Shown here: piece after piece, positions 14,689-20,967 of the stretch
How positions within the stretch are numbered: the stretch's first letter is position 1
How the letters are laid out: every line of letters starts with the position of its first letter
IMG/VR virus record: IMGVR_UViG_3300008012_000244
Location: 1 to 20,967 of that record
Source: a virus
DNA: 20,967 bases
Direction: 5' to 3' (one strand)
Notes under the pieces: model-generated
The model's database searches: none
Told to the model about the DNA's origin: nothing
The model's input: only the letters and a program-made list of their open reading frames with translations
Translations under genes and position numbers: made by a program

Positions 14689-16454
14689 GAGGAGCCTATT
14701 TTGTACTCTCCATCAAGCGGACAATTAAGATTATATACATGTTGTACTTCTTTAATGGCTTTTACTGCAGCTCTACCTACATCATCAGCCAATGTTTCTC
14801 TTACTTGTAATTGTATTTCATCATGTACATGGGCAACCATCTGAGCATCTTGAGTCCATTGCTCCCATAAGATACGAGAGTTTAATAGAACTGTGGCCTT
14901 CTTAACGATGATTGCACCACATGATTGTAAGAGAGTATTAAATGAGCTATGGAGGCTTCTAACTTTTAGATGCCTACCATCTATTCCTCGTAAAAATCCT
15001 TGTTGCTTTGCTCGTGCCTCAACATCTTGTTTCAGCATCCCTAAAGCAGGATTTCTACTCAGAAACTTTTTACGTAGATCCTTGCCTTCTTTAGTAGAAC
15101 CATTAACGATTTCACCAAGTTTCCTATCCCCTGCGGAATAAATAAAGGCATATATCAAGGTTTTTGCTTGGTTTCTGGTAGGTAAACCTGCAGCTTCTTG
15201 ATTGCTAGAATGGATATCTCCATTCAGGATTTCATCAACCATCTTGCCTTTATCAAAAGGATGCAAGTAATGAGCGAGACATCGCAGTTCTAAACCTGCA
15301 ACGTCTACACCCACTAACTTGTGTTCAGGAGGACTAATGAACAAACTTCTACATTCCTTGCCATAAGGAACATTAACCGATGGCACCTGAGCAATGTTAG
15401 GACTGCGATGTGTACATCGACCTGTGACTGCTCCATTAGTAATGACACTTCCATGGATACGAGTACCCTTCACTAACTTTAACCAAGCGTTATTACCTTC
15501 TGCTAGTTGTCCTAGCCTCTTGGTAATTAGCTTATATTCAGATAGTGGTTTTGCTTCAGGGTACGAAAGTGATCCTAAGACTGTTTCATCTAATTTAGGT
15601 TTTCCGTTTTCGGTAAATTCTTTTGGTTTCCACTTATATTTTAAAAGAAGAACATCAGTAATATGGTCGTTACTATTAGGATTAAATATAATTGTTTTCT
15701 TTCGATTGATAGGAACTCTTGCTTTATAACCTCGAGACTTGTTATCCCTTTTAGGTATAAAGACTCCATCATCTTTTTCATAGGGTGGAAATATTTTTTG
15801 TAATTCATCATTTAATTCACTTCTCCTTGCTTGTAGTTGTTGAGTTAATTTTTCTGCTGCAGGGATATCAAACATAAATCCTTTTTCTTCTTGCTTCAGA
15901 ATACATTTTTGAAATTCATGTTCTAATCGAAGAGATTCCTCAGAATATTTTTTGCTTATAATTTTTTCGTAGAGTAAGTAGTTTAATTCTACATCTCGCT
16001 CACAATAAATTTGCATTTCTTCTGACCACTCTGACCAATTTGTTGTTTGACCAAAATCACCTTTGTGGAAATCTAATCGATGACCCCAAGACTCAAGGCT
16101 ATGTTTACCTATCATCTTACTTGGGAAAGATTTATCGATACTTATCTTTCGAAAATCTAAATCTTTGATATCTGCCCATATTAATCTGGAGGCTACTATC
16201 GTATCCATGAGATCAGCTTTGGTATCCCAATCGGGATGAACTAATTTGATGGCAGGGATATCAAATTTAATAATGTTATGACCTATTAATAAGTCTGCTT
16301 GGCTTAATATCTTAAGACCTGCTTCAACCTGATGAGGTCGAAAGCTTTGTGTTTCTTTAGTTTCTATGTCTTTAATAACAAGACAATGGATAGTGTCCAT
16401 TGTGTCTAACAATCCATTCGTCTCAATATCAAAGACTAATTTTTGTTTAGTCAT
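14670..16454 (-). CDS. Family A DNA polymerase with 3'-5' exonuclease, gp5-like
   Basis: The protein has 594 residues against 704 in T7 gp5. The exonuclease domain keeps VFDIETNG (Asp9, Glu11), HNIIKFD (Asp65) and YCERD (Asp154). The polymerase domain shows LVGVDVAGLELRCLAHYL (Asp384), NGDIHSSNQ, the finger helix RNQAKTLIYAFIYSAG (Lys431, Tyr435) and HVHDEIQ (Asp545, Glu546). Tyr435 matches T7 Tyr526. Between QARRSELN (208 to 215) and IFNPNSNDH (256 to 264) only about 40 residues remain, where T7 has about 85 and its thioredoxin-binding loop. ATG 16454 has AAGGAGC seven bases upstream, one of the best ribosome sites here. It replicates the phage genome with the primase-helicase. Confidence 0.98.
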   Translation of the reverse strand: MTKQKLVFDIETNGLLDTMDTIHCLVIKDIETKETQSFRPHQVEAGLKILSQADLLIGHNIIKFDIPAIKLVHPDWDTKADLMDTIVASRLIWADIKDLDFRKISIDKSFPSKMIGKHSLESWGHRLDFHKGDFGQTTNWSEWSEEMQIYCERDVELNYLLYEKIISKKYSEESLRLEHEFQKCILKQEEKGFMFDIPAAEKLTQQLQARRSELNDELQKIFPPYEKDDGVFIPKRDNKSRGYKARVPINRKKTIIFNPNSNDHITDVLLLKYKWKPKEFTENGKPKLDETVLGSLSYPEAKPLSEYKLITKRLGQLAEGNNAWLKLVKGTRIHGSVITNGAVTGRCTHRSPNIAQVPSVNVPYGKECRSLFISPPEHKLVGVDVAGLELRCLAHYLHPFDKGKMVDEILNGDIHSSNQEAAGLPTRNQAKTLIYAFIYSAGDRKLGEIVNGSTKEGKDLRKKFLSRNPALGMLKQDVEARAKQQGFLRGIDGRHLKVRSLHSSFNTLLQSCGAIIVKKATVLLNSRILWEQWTQDAQMVAHVHDEIQLQVRETLADDVGRAAVKAIKEVQHVYNLNCPLDGEYKIGSSWADTH

Positions 16455-16469
16455 TAATGCTCCTTAATT

Positions 16470-16748
16470 TTAGTGGGTGATTTCTATTCTGATTTTGTCT
16501 GTATTCGGCATAAAGTATGCCACCTTTTCCATAGCATCCTGTACCACCTGAGCCGACTTGTAATCGTGGCAGTAAATAATAGGAATGACATTGGGAAAGT
16601 TATTGGCTTTGTAGACTGCTCTCATCACAATAATAAAAGTATTGCGAGTAGTCCTTTGATCCTTCTTACTTAGTGTTTTGAAGAATGGGTCATTGAGAAT
16701 GTAGTCCTCTACAAAATCAATAATTTGTTTCTCGGCTTTCCTGTCCAT
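16470..16748 (-). CDS. Small unknown protein between helicase and polymerase
   Basis: The frame is open up to ATG 16796, but I prefer ATG 16748 (92 residues, MDRKAEKQIIDFVEDYIL), which reduces overlap with the helicase end from 80 to 32 bases. No Shine-Dalgarno supports either. The protein is mixed alpha/beta: a helical N-terminus, a basic DQRTTRNTFIIVMRAVYKA segment, a strand VIPIIYCHD and a C-terminal strand IRIEITH. There is no membrane segment and no recognisable motif. It lies where T7 has the variable 4.x genes. The following stop is 15 bases before the polymerase ATG and leaves room for its ribosome site. Confidence 0.58.
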   Translation of the reverse strand: MDRKAEKQIIDFVEDYILNDPFFKTLSKKDQRTTRNTFIIVMRAVYKANNFPNVIPIIYCHDYKSAQVVQDAMEKVAYFMPNTDKIRIEITH

Positions 16749-18348
16749 TGGAGAGTTGCATGTTACCCAATTCGAGAAGTCGACCTGATTTGTCATCGTA
16801 TTGTAATTGACAGGCCACTCCTGTCTTTCCTAAAAATCTGTTTTTAAGAACTCTGATAGTCATCATATTTTTGTTTTCTTCATCTTGTTGATTTCGCTCA
16901 CACCCTAAAACCATATCGCTAAGTTGAGCGATTGCACCACTGCCTCTAAGATGACCAAGAGAAGTTCGGGCTCCATCAACATGGTCTCGGTTTCCTTCTA
17001 GTCTTTTTAAATGGCATACTGTAATAAGTGCGATATTCAATTCTTGAACTAACTTTCTTAAGCTAGTCATTAAGTTATCAATTAACCTTCTTTCATCTCC
17101 ATCGTTGATACCAGATACCAAGATATTGATGTGGTCTAGAAAGACATACTGACAACCCATTTGTTTTAGGTTTCTGATTTTGTTTAAGATAGAACTGATA
17201 TCTGAGCTGCCCCAGTGTTTATCGAAATAAATTCTACCTGCAAACTTATCAAACTTTTCTTTTAATAATTTCTTATCAATAAGTTGACTAACTGCGGGGT
17301 CGTGTAACGGGAGGTTCTCTTCAATAGATAAGATACCTAGAGCGGATCGCTCAGTATTCTCTTCATAAGCTAAGTAACCAACTTTATGACCTAGAGAAAA
17401 GATGTGATGGGCTATTTCACGACAAACGGAGGATTTACCGATACCTGACCCTGCGGTTAGAGTCACTATTTCCGATGGTCTAATACCACTGGTTAGTGAA
17501 TTGAGTTGTTCGTATGGGTACGGAATAGAAGGCTTTTCAAGATAATCAAAAAGAGTATCCCAAGTATCTTCCCATGCGATAATGCCATCTGGTCTATAAA
17601 GCCTAGCATTATAAATACTATTCGTTAGCTGTTGGCTTTTATGATTGACCACCATTTCATTGGCATCTTTTAATTCTAAATCTGCAATTTTAGCTTTACC
17701 TGCAGGAATGATTTTTGCACATTCTACTGCAGCTGCTTTTCCTACTTCGTCATTATCAAAACAAAAGACAACACTTTGAAATTGGTCTATCCAGTTAAGA
17801 TGTTTAGCTACATATTTTGCAGCTGATGAAACACCCATTGGAATAGAAACAACAGCATAGGTATTTTTAAAGCAATGTTGACTGATAGTAAGAGCATCAA
17901 TTTCACCTTCAGTGATGACTAGCATCTTACCACTATTATAATTTTGCTGACCATACATTAAGATGTCCGAAGTATCTCCGATCCATCTAAATTGTTTATC
18001 TTTGGTTCTTAATTTTTGAGCTACTAACTCACCTTGATTATTGTAGTAGATAACTATCTGATAATTATCATTACATTGATATCTAAACTTACTACATGTA
18101 TCAGCAAATATTTTTCTTCTCGGTAAATCTAAATATTCACCTCTGATAAATTCTGTGTTTTTAGGTTTGTTTGTCATCTGTATTGGTTTGATAATATCTG
18201 AGGGTGGTTCGTAGTAACCGCAGTTATGTCCAAAACAATATGCATGTCCATCAGTGTAACGAGCTAAGTTATCCTTGCTGTTACACTGAGGGCACGCTTC
18301 GTGATGAGCGAAAGTTGAATCATTATCAATCTTCAGATTTGTTTTCAC
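16717..18348 (-). CDS. Primase-helicase, gp4-like
   Basis: I start at GTG 18348, which has GGAAGG six bases upstream and a 23-base overlap with the amidase, like neighbouring junctions. ATG 18363 (five residues more) lacks a Shine-Dalgarno. Counting from that ATG with one residue added (549 in total), a zinc ribbon has Cys25, Cys28, Cys44, Cys49. The TOPRIM domain has ITEGEID (Glu153) and FDNDEVG (Asp204, Asp206). The RecA-type helicase has Walker A AGSGIGKSS (Lys311), Glu335, Walker B VFLDHI (Asp411), TVCHLK (His452), LGHLRGSGAIAQLSD and an arginine finger near NRFLGKTG (Arg510). It unwinds the fork and makes primers. The protein ends in ETNY, where T7 gp4 ends DTDF. Confidence 0.97.
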   Translation of the reverse strand: MKTNLKIDNDSTFAHHEACPQCNSKDNLARYTDGHAYCFGHNCGYYEPPSDIIKPIQMTNKPKNTEFIRGEYLDLPRRKIFADTCSKFRYQCNDNYQIVIYYNNQGELVAQKLRTKDKQFRWIGDTSDILMYGQQNYNSGKMLVITEGEIDALTISQHCFKNTYAVVSIPMGVSSAAKYVAKHLNWIDQFQSVVFCFDNDEVGKAAAVECAKIIPAGKAKIADLELKDANEMVVNHKSQQLTNSIYNARLYRPDGIIAWEDTWDTLFDYLEKPSIPYPYEQLNSLTSGIRPSEIVTLTAGSGIGKSSVCREIAHHIFSLGHKVGYLAYEENTERSALGILSIEENLPLHDPAVSQLIDKKLLKEKFDKFAGRIYFDKHWGSSDISSILNKIRNLKQMGCQYVFLDHINILVSGINDGDERRLIDNLMTSLRKLVQELNIALITVCHLKRLEGNRDHVDGARTSLGHLRGSGAIAQLSDMVLGCERNQQDEENKNMMTIRVLKNRFLGKTGVACQLQYDDKSGRLLELGNMQLSNGQESRETNY

Positions 18349-18790
18349 TGTTATCCTTCCCATCAATTAATCCGTTATTGATTAACCATGCTTGAACATC
18401 AAAGGAAGGACAAAACTTGGAAGAGACTTCGTTGTGACCTATGACTTTAGCCATAGGATATTCTCCCATCATGTCTTGTACTAATGTGTATAAGGATACC
18501 CATTGATCTTCAGTGAAATTATCTTCGGCAACCTTGTGATCCTCTTGGGTCACACCACCTACCATACAAATACCAATACTTTCTCTATTCATTGACTTTA
18601 CATGAGCTCCGACTTCTTCTAATTCTCTACCAATTTCAACAGTTCCATCTCTTTTGATGACAAAGTGATAACCGATTTTGAGGAAGCCTCTTGAGCGATG
18701 CCAGTGGTCAATAGTTTTTGCATCGATATCCATTGATGGCTTTGTAGCAGCACAATGAATAACAATAAAATTAGTTTGTTTTCTTGGCAT
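18326..18790 (-). CDS. N-acetylmuramoyl-L-alanine amidase (T7 lysozyme, gp3.5-like)
   Basis: The protein has 154 residues (T7: 151). Zinc ligands are His12 (IVIHCAATKPS), His119 (VIGHNEV) and Cys127 (KFCPSFD), with catalytic Tyr41 (IGYHFVI) and Lys125, all as in T7 lysozyme. It cuts the bond between N-acetylmuramate and L-alanine in peptidoglycan. It needs the holin for access, since there is no signal peptide. The region before the first zinc ligand is five residues shorter than in T7, where the N-terminus is needed to inhibit RNA polymerase, so that second function is uncertain. ATG 18790 has AAAGGAAA a few bases upstream and overlaps the endonuclease stop by 20 bases. Confidence 0.97.
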   Translation of the reverse strand: MPRKQTNFIVIHCAATKPSMDIDAKTIDHWHRSRGFLKIGYHFVIKRDGTVEIGRELEEVGAHVKSMNRESIGICMVGGVTQEDHKVAEDNFTEDQWVSLYTLVQDMMGEYPMAKVIGHNEVSSKFCPSFDVQAWLINNGLIDGKDNSENKSED

Positions 18791-19172
18791 TGTTTTCCTT
18801 TATCCACTCATGTGGAATTTTTTCTTTGGCATATTGAAAGCCAAAACGCTCACACCAAGCGGCATAAGTTGTTTTAGATTTCTTACCAATTCTTTGGTTG
18901 GGGTTGCTAAATACAAAACGGATATCGTATTTGTCACCGAATTGTTTTTTTATGATTTTATGTTTTTTTCTATCGGCAGTTGGAAACTGACCTTTGGTTT
19001 CTACAATTATATTATTAGGTAGAATAAAGTCAGGTGTGTAATATGTTTCTTCTGCAGGTTTTGTATACCTAATCTTTAAAGTCTCATATTCAAATTCCAC
19101 ACCCAACTCTTGTAATTGTCTAGCTACTCGTTCTTCTAAACCAGAACGATATCTAGTAATTGGCGGCAGCAT
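18771..19172 (-). CDS. Endonuclease I (junction-resolving), gp3-like
   Basis: The frame is open to 19298, but ATG 19172 is the likely start (133 residues). It has AGGAAG four bases upstream, overlaps the SSB stop by only 20 bases, and fits the family length (T7: 149). Active-site residues follow T7: RSGLEE (Glu13), YTPDFILPN (Asp48) and IVETKG (Glu58, Lys60). Then come DRKKHKIIKKQ, IRFVFSNP and a PHEWIKE end. The enzyme resolves branched DNA and nicks host DNA; with the exonuclease it supplies nucleotides. The ribosome site lies inside the acidic tail coding region of the SSB. Confidence 0.96.
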   Translation of the reverse strand: MLPPITRYRSGLEERVARQLQELGVEFEYETLKIRYTKPAEETYYTPDFILPNNIIVETKGQFPTADRKKHKIIKKQFGDKYDIRFVFSNPNQRIGKKSKTTYAAWCERFGFQYAKEKIPHEWIKENNAKKTN

Positions 19173-19755
19173 TTTCTTCCTGAGGTTTTTCTTCTGCAGG
19201 TGTTGATACTTCCTCTGCTTGTGCAGACGGACTACTACTTCCATCAAAACCTTCTTCTTCTGAAAATCCATAGGTCTCAGCCGAGCCTCCGCCTTCAACT
19301 AGTTCTAATATTTGCACACCTTTTAATCTTAAGGTGACACCTAATCCTGTGGCTGCCACATTGTAAGGTGCAATCGCAAAAGAAACTTTTGCAGTTGTGC
19401 CACCCCAAATAGCTTTAGCTACTAGAAATGGATTACCTTTGGCATCAAAGATTTTAGGTTTCTGTTCCCATGTTGTACCATCCGCTCTGATACCTCTTGC
19501 CTTACATTTAAAAGTAAATGTGTAAGAGCCATCATCGGATTTTTCGAAGGGCATTTTTGCTCTCTTCTTAACTGTAGGATGCTGAGTTGCATATTGATCC
19601 AAAGATTCTTGGATTATATCTACTAGTTCATTTGCTGCGTCTGCATCTATGACACGCAGTTGAGTCTTGTAAACCCCATCTCTGTCGAATTTAGTATCGG
19701 GAGAATTTAAATGAGGGTAAACAAGTGAACCCCTAGGGGTAACGTTTATTTTCAT
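19153..19755 (-). CDS. ssDNA-binding protein, gp2.5-like
   Basis: The 200-residue protein starts MKINVTPRGSLVYPHLNSPD and contains an OB-fold region (YTFTFKCKARG, KPKIFDAKGNP, AKVSFAIAPYNVAATGLGVT, LRLKGVQILEL). It closes with an acidic, low-complexity tail from about residue 160 (EEEGFDGSSS, EEVSTPAEEKPQEEN) that ends in Asn-Tyr. T7 gp2.5 (232 residues) has the same plan, with an acidic tail ending in Phe that contacts the polymerase and helicase. It coats ssDNA and coordinates the replisome. ATG 19755 has AAAGGAAA about six bases upstream, preceded by a small hairpin and a candidate phage promoter, matching the T7 phi2.5 site. Confidence 0.88.
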   Translation of the reverse strand: MKINVTPRGSLVYPHLNSPDTKFDRDGVYKTQLRVIDADAANELVDIIQESLDQYATQHPTVKKRAKMPFEKSDDGSYTFTFKCKARGIRADGTTWEQKPKIFDAKGNPFLVAKAIWGGTTAKVSFAIAPYNVAATGLGVTLRLKGVQILELVEGGGSAETYGFSEEEGFDGSSSPSAQAEEVSTPAEEKPQEENAAANY

Positions 19756-19769
19756 ATTGTTTTCCTTTC

Positions 19770-19783
19770 ACGCTGAAAAGCGT
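19770..19783 (-). other. Hairpin just upstream of the SSB ribosome site
   Basis: Minus-strand ACGCT-TTTC-AGCGT forms a five-pair stem with a four-base loop. It is followed directly by GAAAGGAAAACAAT and the ATG. In T7, RNase III sites and 5' hairpins sit at similar places and stabilise mRNAs. The stem is short but perfect. Confidence 0.5.
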
Positions 19784-19812
19784 TTATTAATAAAAATGAG
19801 CTAAAAAGTTTA

Positions 19813-19835
19813 ACTCTCTAAGAGTGGTGGGTATC
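19813..19835 (-). promoter_or_regulatory. Candidate phage RNA polymerase promoter upstream of SSB
   Basis: The minus strand reads GATACCCACCACTCTTAGAG and continues AGT. Allowing one inserted base, it aligns by eye with the T7 promoter AATACGACTCACTATAGGGA at about 14 of 22 positions: ATAC, CACT, TAG and GAG agree. The TTAGAGAG core is identical to the candidate upstream of capsid. By analogy transcription begins at the G at 19818, giving a leader of about 63 bases containing the hairpin at 19770 to 19783. T7 has promoter phi2.5 at this place. Confidence 0.52.
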
Positions 19836-19850
19836 TTGCGATATCACAAG
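19835..19850. promoter_or_regulatory. Near-perfect 16-base palindrome beside the promoter
   Basis: CTTGCGATATCACAAG (plus strand) is a palindrome with one mismatched pair out of eight. It touches the upstream edge of the promoter-like sequence. It could be an operator for a phage or host regulator, or just a cruciform-prone site. Confidence 0.4.
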
Positions 19851-19933
19851 TAATAGTATATTTTAGAAATTAATATAGATTCCGAACTTAAGAGTTTAAG
19901 GCTAATGTCATTGTCTTAATTCTGTTTCGTTTG

Positions 19934-19959
19934 GGGTAGCCCTATGGGCTACCCTTTTT
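19934..19959 (+). terminator. Strong stem-loop with T-run facing the plus strand, after RNA polymerase
   Basis: GGGTAGCCC-TAT-GGGCTACCC is a perfect nine-pair stem with a three-base loop, directly followed on the plus strand by TTTTT. As a factor-independent terminator it would stop plus-strand transcription entering the RNA polymerase gene antisense. On the minus strand the stem comes 10 bases after the polymerase stop but is followed by CAAACGAAAC, without a T-run. There it may instead pause phage polymerase or protect the mRNA 3' end. Confidence 0.7.
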
Positions 19960-19969
19960 AGTTTCTCAC

Positions 19970-20967
19970 TTAAGCAAAGAAATACTTGCTGTCTTTAACA
20001 TCGTGAATATTAAGTTTTCCCATCTCAGGAATAGGTGTGAGTTTGGCCTGCAGTTTTGGACTTAAAATGCCATAGATATGGTCTCTAAAAGTTTCCAAAA
20101 CATTCTCTTCAAACATCTCAACAAAGACCTCACGTAAACATTGACCCATTGTTTCAATGTTAGTGGCGTGAGTTCCATAGCTATCATGGATCATTTGAAA
20201 ATCTGTGATGCCTTTAGTTCTACATTTATTGACTGTCAGCATCATAGCTGCAGCATCCAATGAATGCACAAAGTTTGCAGAGATACCTTGAGCTTGCCTT
20301 CTTTTATTTATCTTCTTCTTATCTTCAGTGATAGTTAGTTTAATAATTTTATCACCAAGCTTGGTTTCTATTCTACGATGATTGACTTCTTGATAATGCT
20401 GTTGCACCCAAAACCCAGTGCATACTTTCCAGTTAATTGGAATGTTCATCTTAGCTGCAAGTTTAGAAATATTCTTTAACCACTTCATCGCTTCTTTAGC
20501 TTTGATAACGGTGCTTTCAATATTCGTCCAAATTGCACTCGCAAGATATTCCGAGGCATACATAAGTTTATCACCAAAAGGATTGTGTACTCCTAGATCC
20601 ATTTGTTCTTGCACATACTTTTCTACGTATTGTCGACAAGCTCTCTTGGTTCCACTGTAAGGCACAATCATAACACATCGCTTACAAACTTTACGATTGA
20701 CTCCATAGTCTAGCCAAAGTTTTGCAAGTTGTTTTTTTGTAATAGGATACTTACGGTGAACTAAGTCATCTGATGTTTCTAGTTTTAATTGAGCAGTAGT
20801 TTTGTCACTAACAATCCCATAGATGTCTTGAGGTTTATCACGAGGTGTTAAGTTTGTAGCTTCACCCCCTACTTCATCTCGTAGCATCAAACTAAAGATT
20901 TGCAGTCCATTACAACTACCATCAATCGCTATTGGTAAATGGGTATAATGGTTTTTTCCTTTTTCCA
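19970..20967 (-). CDS. Single-subunit RNA polymerase, gp1-like (N-terminus beyond window)
   Basis: The visible 331 C-terminal residues carry T7 motif A as PIAIDGSCNGLQ (catalytic Asp, T7 Asp537) followed by MLRDEVGGEA; motif B as RKVCKRCVMIVPYSGTK (T7 Arg627, Lys631, Tyr639 equivalents); GISANFVHSLDAAAM; and motif C as MIHDSYGTHA (T7 Asp812). The extreme C-terminus is KYFFA, comparable with the essential FAFA foot of T7. The reading frame continues past the window end; the ATG at 20887 is internal to motif A and not a start. The enzyme would transcribe the middle and late genes from its own promoters, two candidates of which lie at 19813 and 9359. Motif B has Tyr-Ser-Gly where T7 has Tyr-Gly-Ser. 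Confidence 0.98.
   Translation of the reverse strand, partial: EKGKNHYTHLPIAIDGSCNGLQIFSLMLRDEVGGEATNLTPRDKPQDIYGIVSDKTTAQLKLETSDDLVHRKYPITKKQLAKLWLDYGVNRKVCKRCVMIVPYSGTKRACRQYVEKYVQEQMDLGVHNPFGDKLMYASEYLASAIWTNIESTVIKAKEAMKWLKNISKLAAKMNIPINWKVCTGFWVQQHYQEVNHRRIETKLGDKIIKLTITEDKKKINKRRQAQGISANFVHSLDAAAMMLTVNKCRTKGITDFQMIHDSYGTHATNIETMGQCLREVFVEMFEENVLETFRDHIYGILSPKLQAKLTPIPEMGKLNIHDVKDSKYFFA

Larger units (their letters stand above)
19756..19969. other. Intergenic control region between RNA polymerase and SSB
   Basis: This 214-base AT-rich stretch is the longest non-coding segment in the window. In minus-strand order it holds the strong stem-loop (19954 to 19934), a weak CTTAA/TTAAG inverted repeat (19887 to 19900), an AT-rich stretch with a TATACT hexamer, the 16-base palindrome, the candidate promoter, a hairpin and the SSB ribosome site. 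I see no credible gene in it. Confidence 0.7.

Noticed and set aside
15394-15729. Plus-strand frame of 111 codons
   Set aside because: Fully antisense to conserved DNA polymerase motifs, with no ribosome site or recognisable protein pattern.
18619-18807. Minus-strand frame of 62 codons overlapping the amidase
   Set aside because: Shifted frame inside the amidase N-terminal coding region, which has clear conserved catalytic residues in its own frame.
19173-19298. N-terminal extension of endonuclease I by 42 residues
   Set aside because: It is the SSB acidic tail read in another frame; the strong AGGAAG site points to ATG 19172.
19860-19900. Possible host sigma-70 promoter (TATACT hexamer)
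   Set aside because: No acceptable -35 element at the right distance; AT-rich sequence makes chance hexamers likely.
19756-19969. Possible tRNA, small RNA gene or attachment site in the intergenic region
   Set aside because: No cloverleaf, no tRNA-like 3' end and no direct repeat found; only hairpins and promoter-like elements are visible.

Overview
The window is part of the genome of a T7-like podovirus (Autographiviridae type). It is AT-rich, tightly packed, and every credible gene lies on the minus strand, so it is best read from 20967 down to 1. The evidence is gene content and order: a single-subunit RNA polymerase (only the C-terminal third is inside the window), then gene-by-gene counterparts of T7 2.5, 3, 3.5, 4, 5, 6, 7.3, 8, 9, 10, 11, 12, 13, 14, 15 and 16. 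Low GC, short overlapping genes, and protein patterns I associate with marine phages (a DUF6378 protein, a FGDPNM-type small protein, a GTA-type three-helix holin) suggest a marine phage of an alphaproteobacterium such as the SAR11 group. That host is inference only.

Early and replication block (20967 to 12722, minus): RNA polymerase C-terminus; a roughly 210-base intergenic control region; ssDNA-binding protein; endonuclease I; amidase/lysozyme; primase-helicase; a small unknown gene; family A DNA polymerase; a possible PD-(D/E)XK nuclease; a small HEXXH putative metallopeptidase; a 5'-3' exonuclease of the FEN type; a DUF6378 protein; and a small unknown gene. Together they would degrade host DNA, recycle nucleotides and run the phage fork. 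The polymerase is clearly shorter than T7 gp5 where T7 carries its thioredoxin-binding loop. Both the SSB and the helicase end in Asn-Tyr, where their T7 counterparts end in Asp-Phe.

Morphogenesis block (12720 to 1, minus): a gp7.3-like virion protein, portal, scaffold, a holin in an unusual position, a 13-codon minigene, a 42-residue basic protein, a 90-residue basic protein, the major capsid protein, a factor-independent terminator, a small Cys-containing exported protein, the two tail tubular proteins, and internal virion proteins corresponding to gp13, gp14, gp15 and gp16 (the last cut by the window edge).

Control: the two real intergenic regions, upstream of the SSB and upstream of the capsid gene, share a promoter-like core ending in TTAGAGAG. 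It resembles the T7 promoter and occupies the positions of T7 phi2.5 and phi10. A stem-loop with a T-run follows the capsid gene, as T-phi does in T7. A second, stronger stem-loop sits after the RNA polymerase gene, but its T-run faces the plus strand. Six gene junctions use the TAATG stop/start overlap, pointing to translational coupling. I saw no tRNA, rRNA, CRISPR array, insertion sequence, integrase or attachment site.
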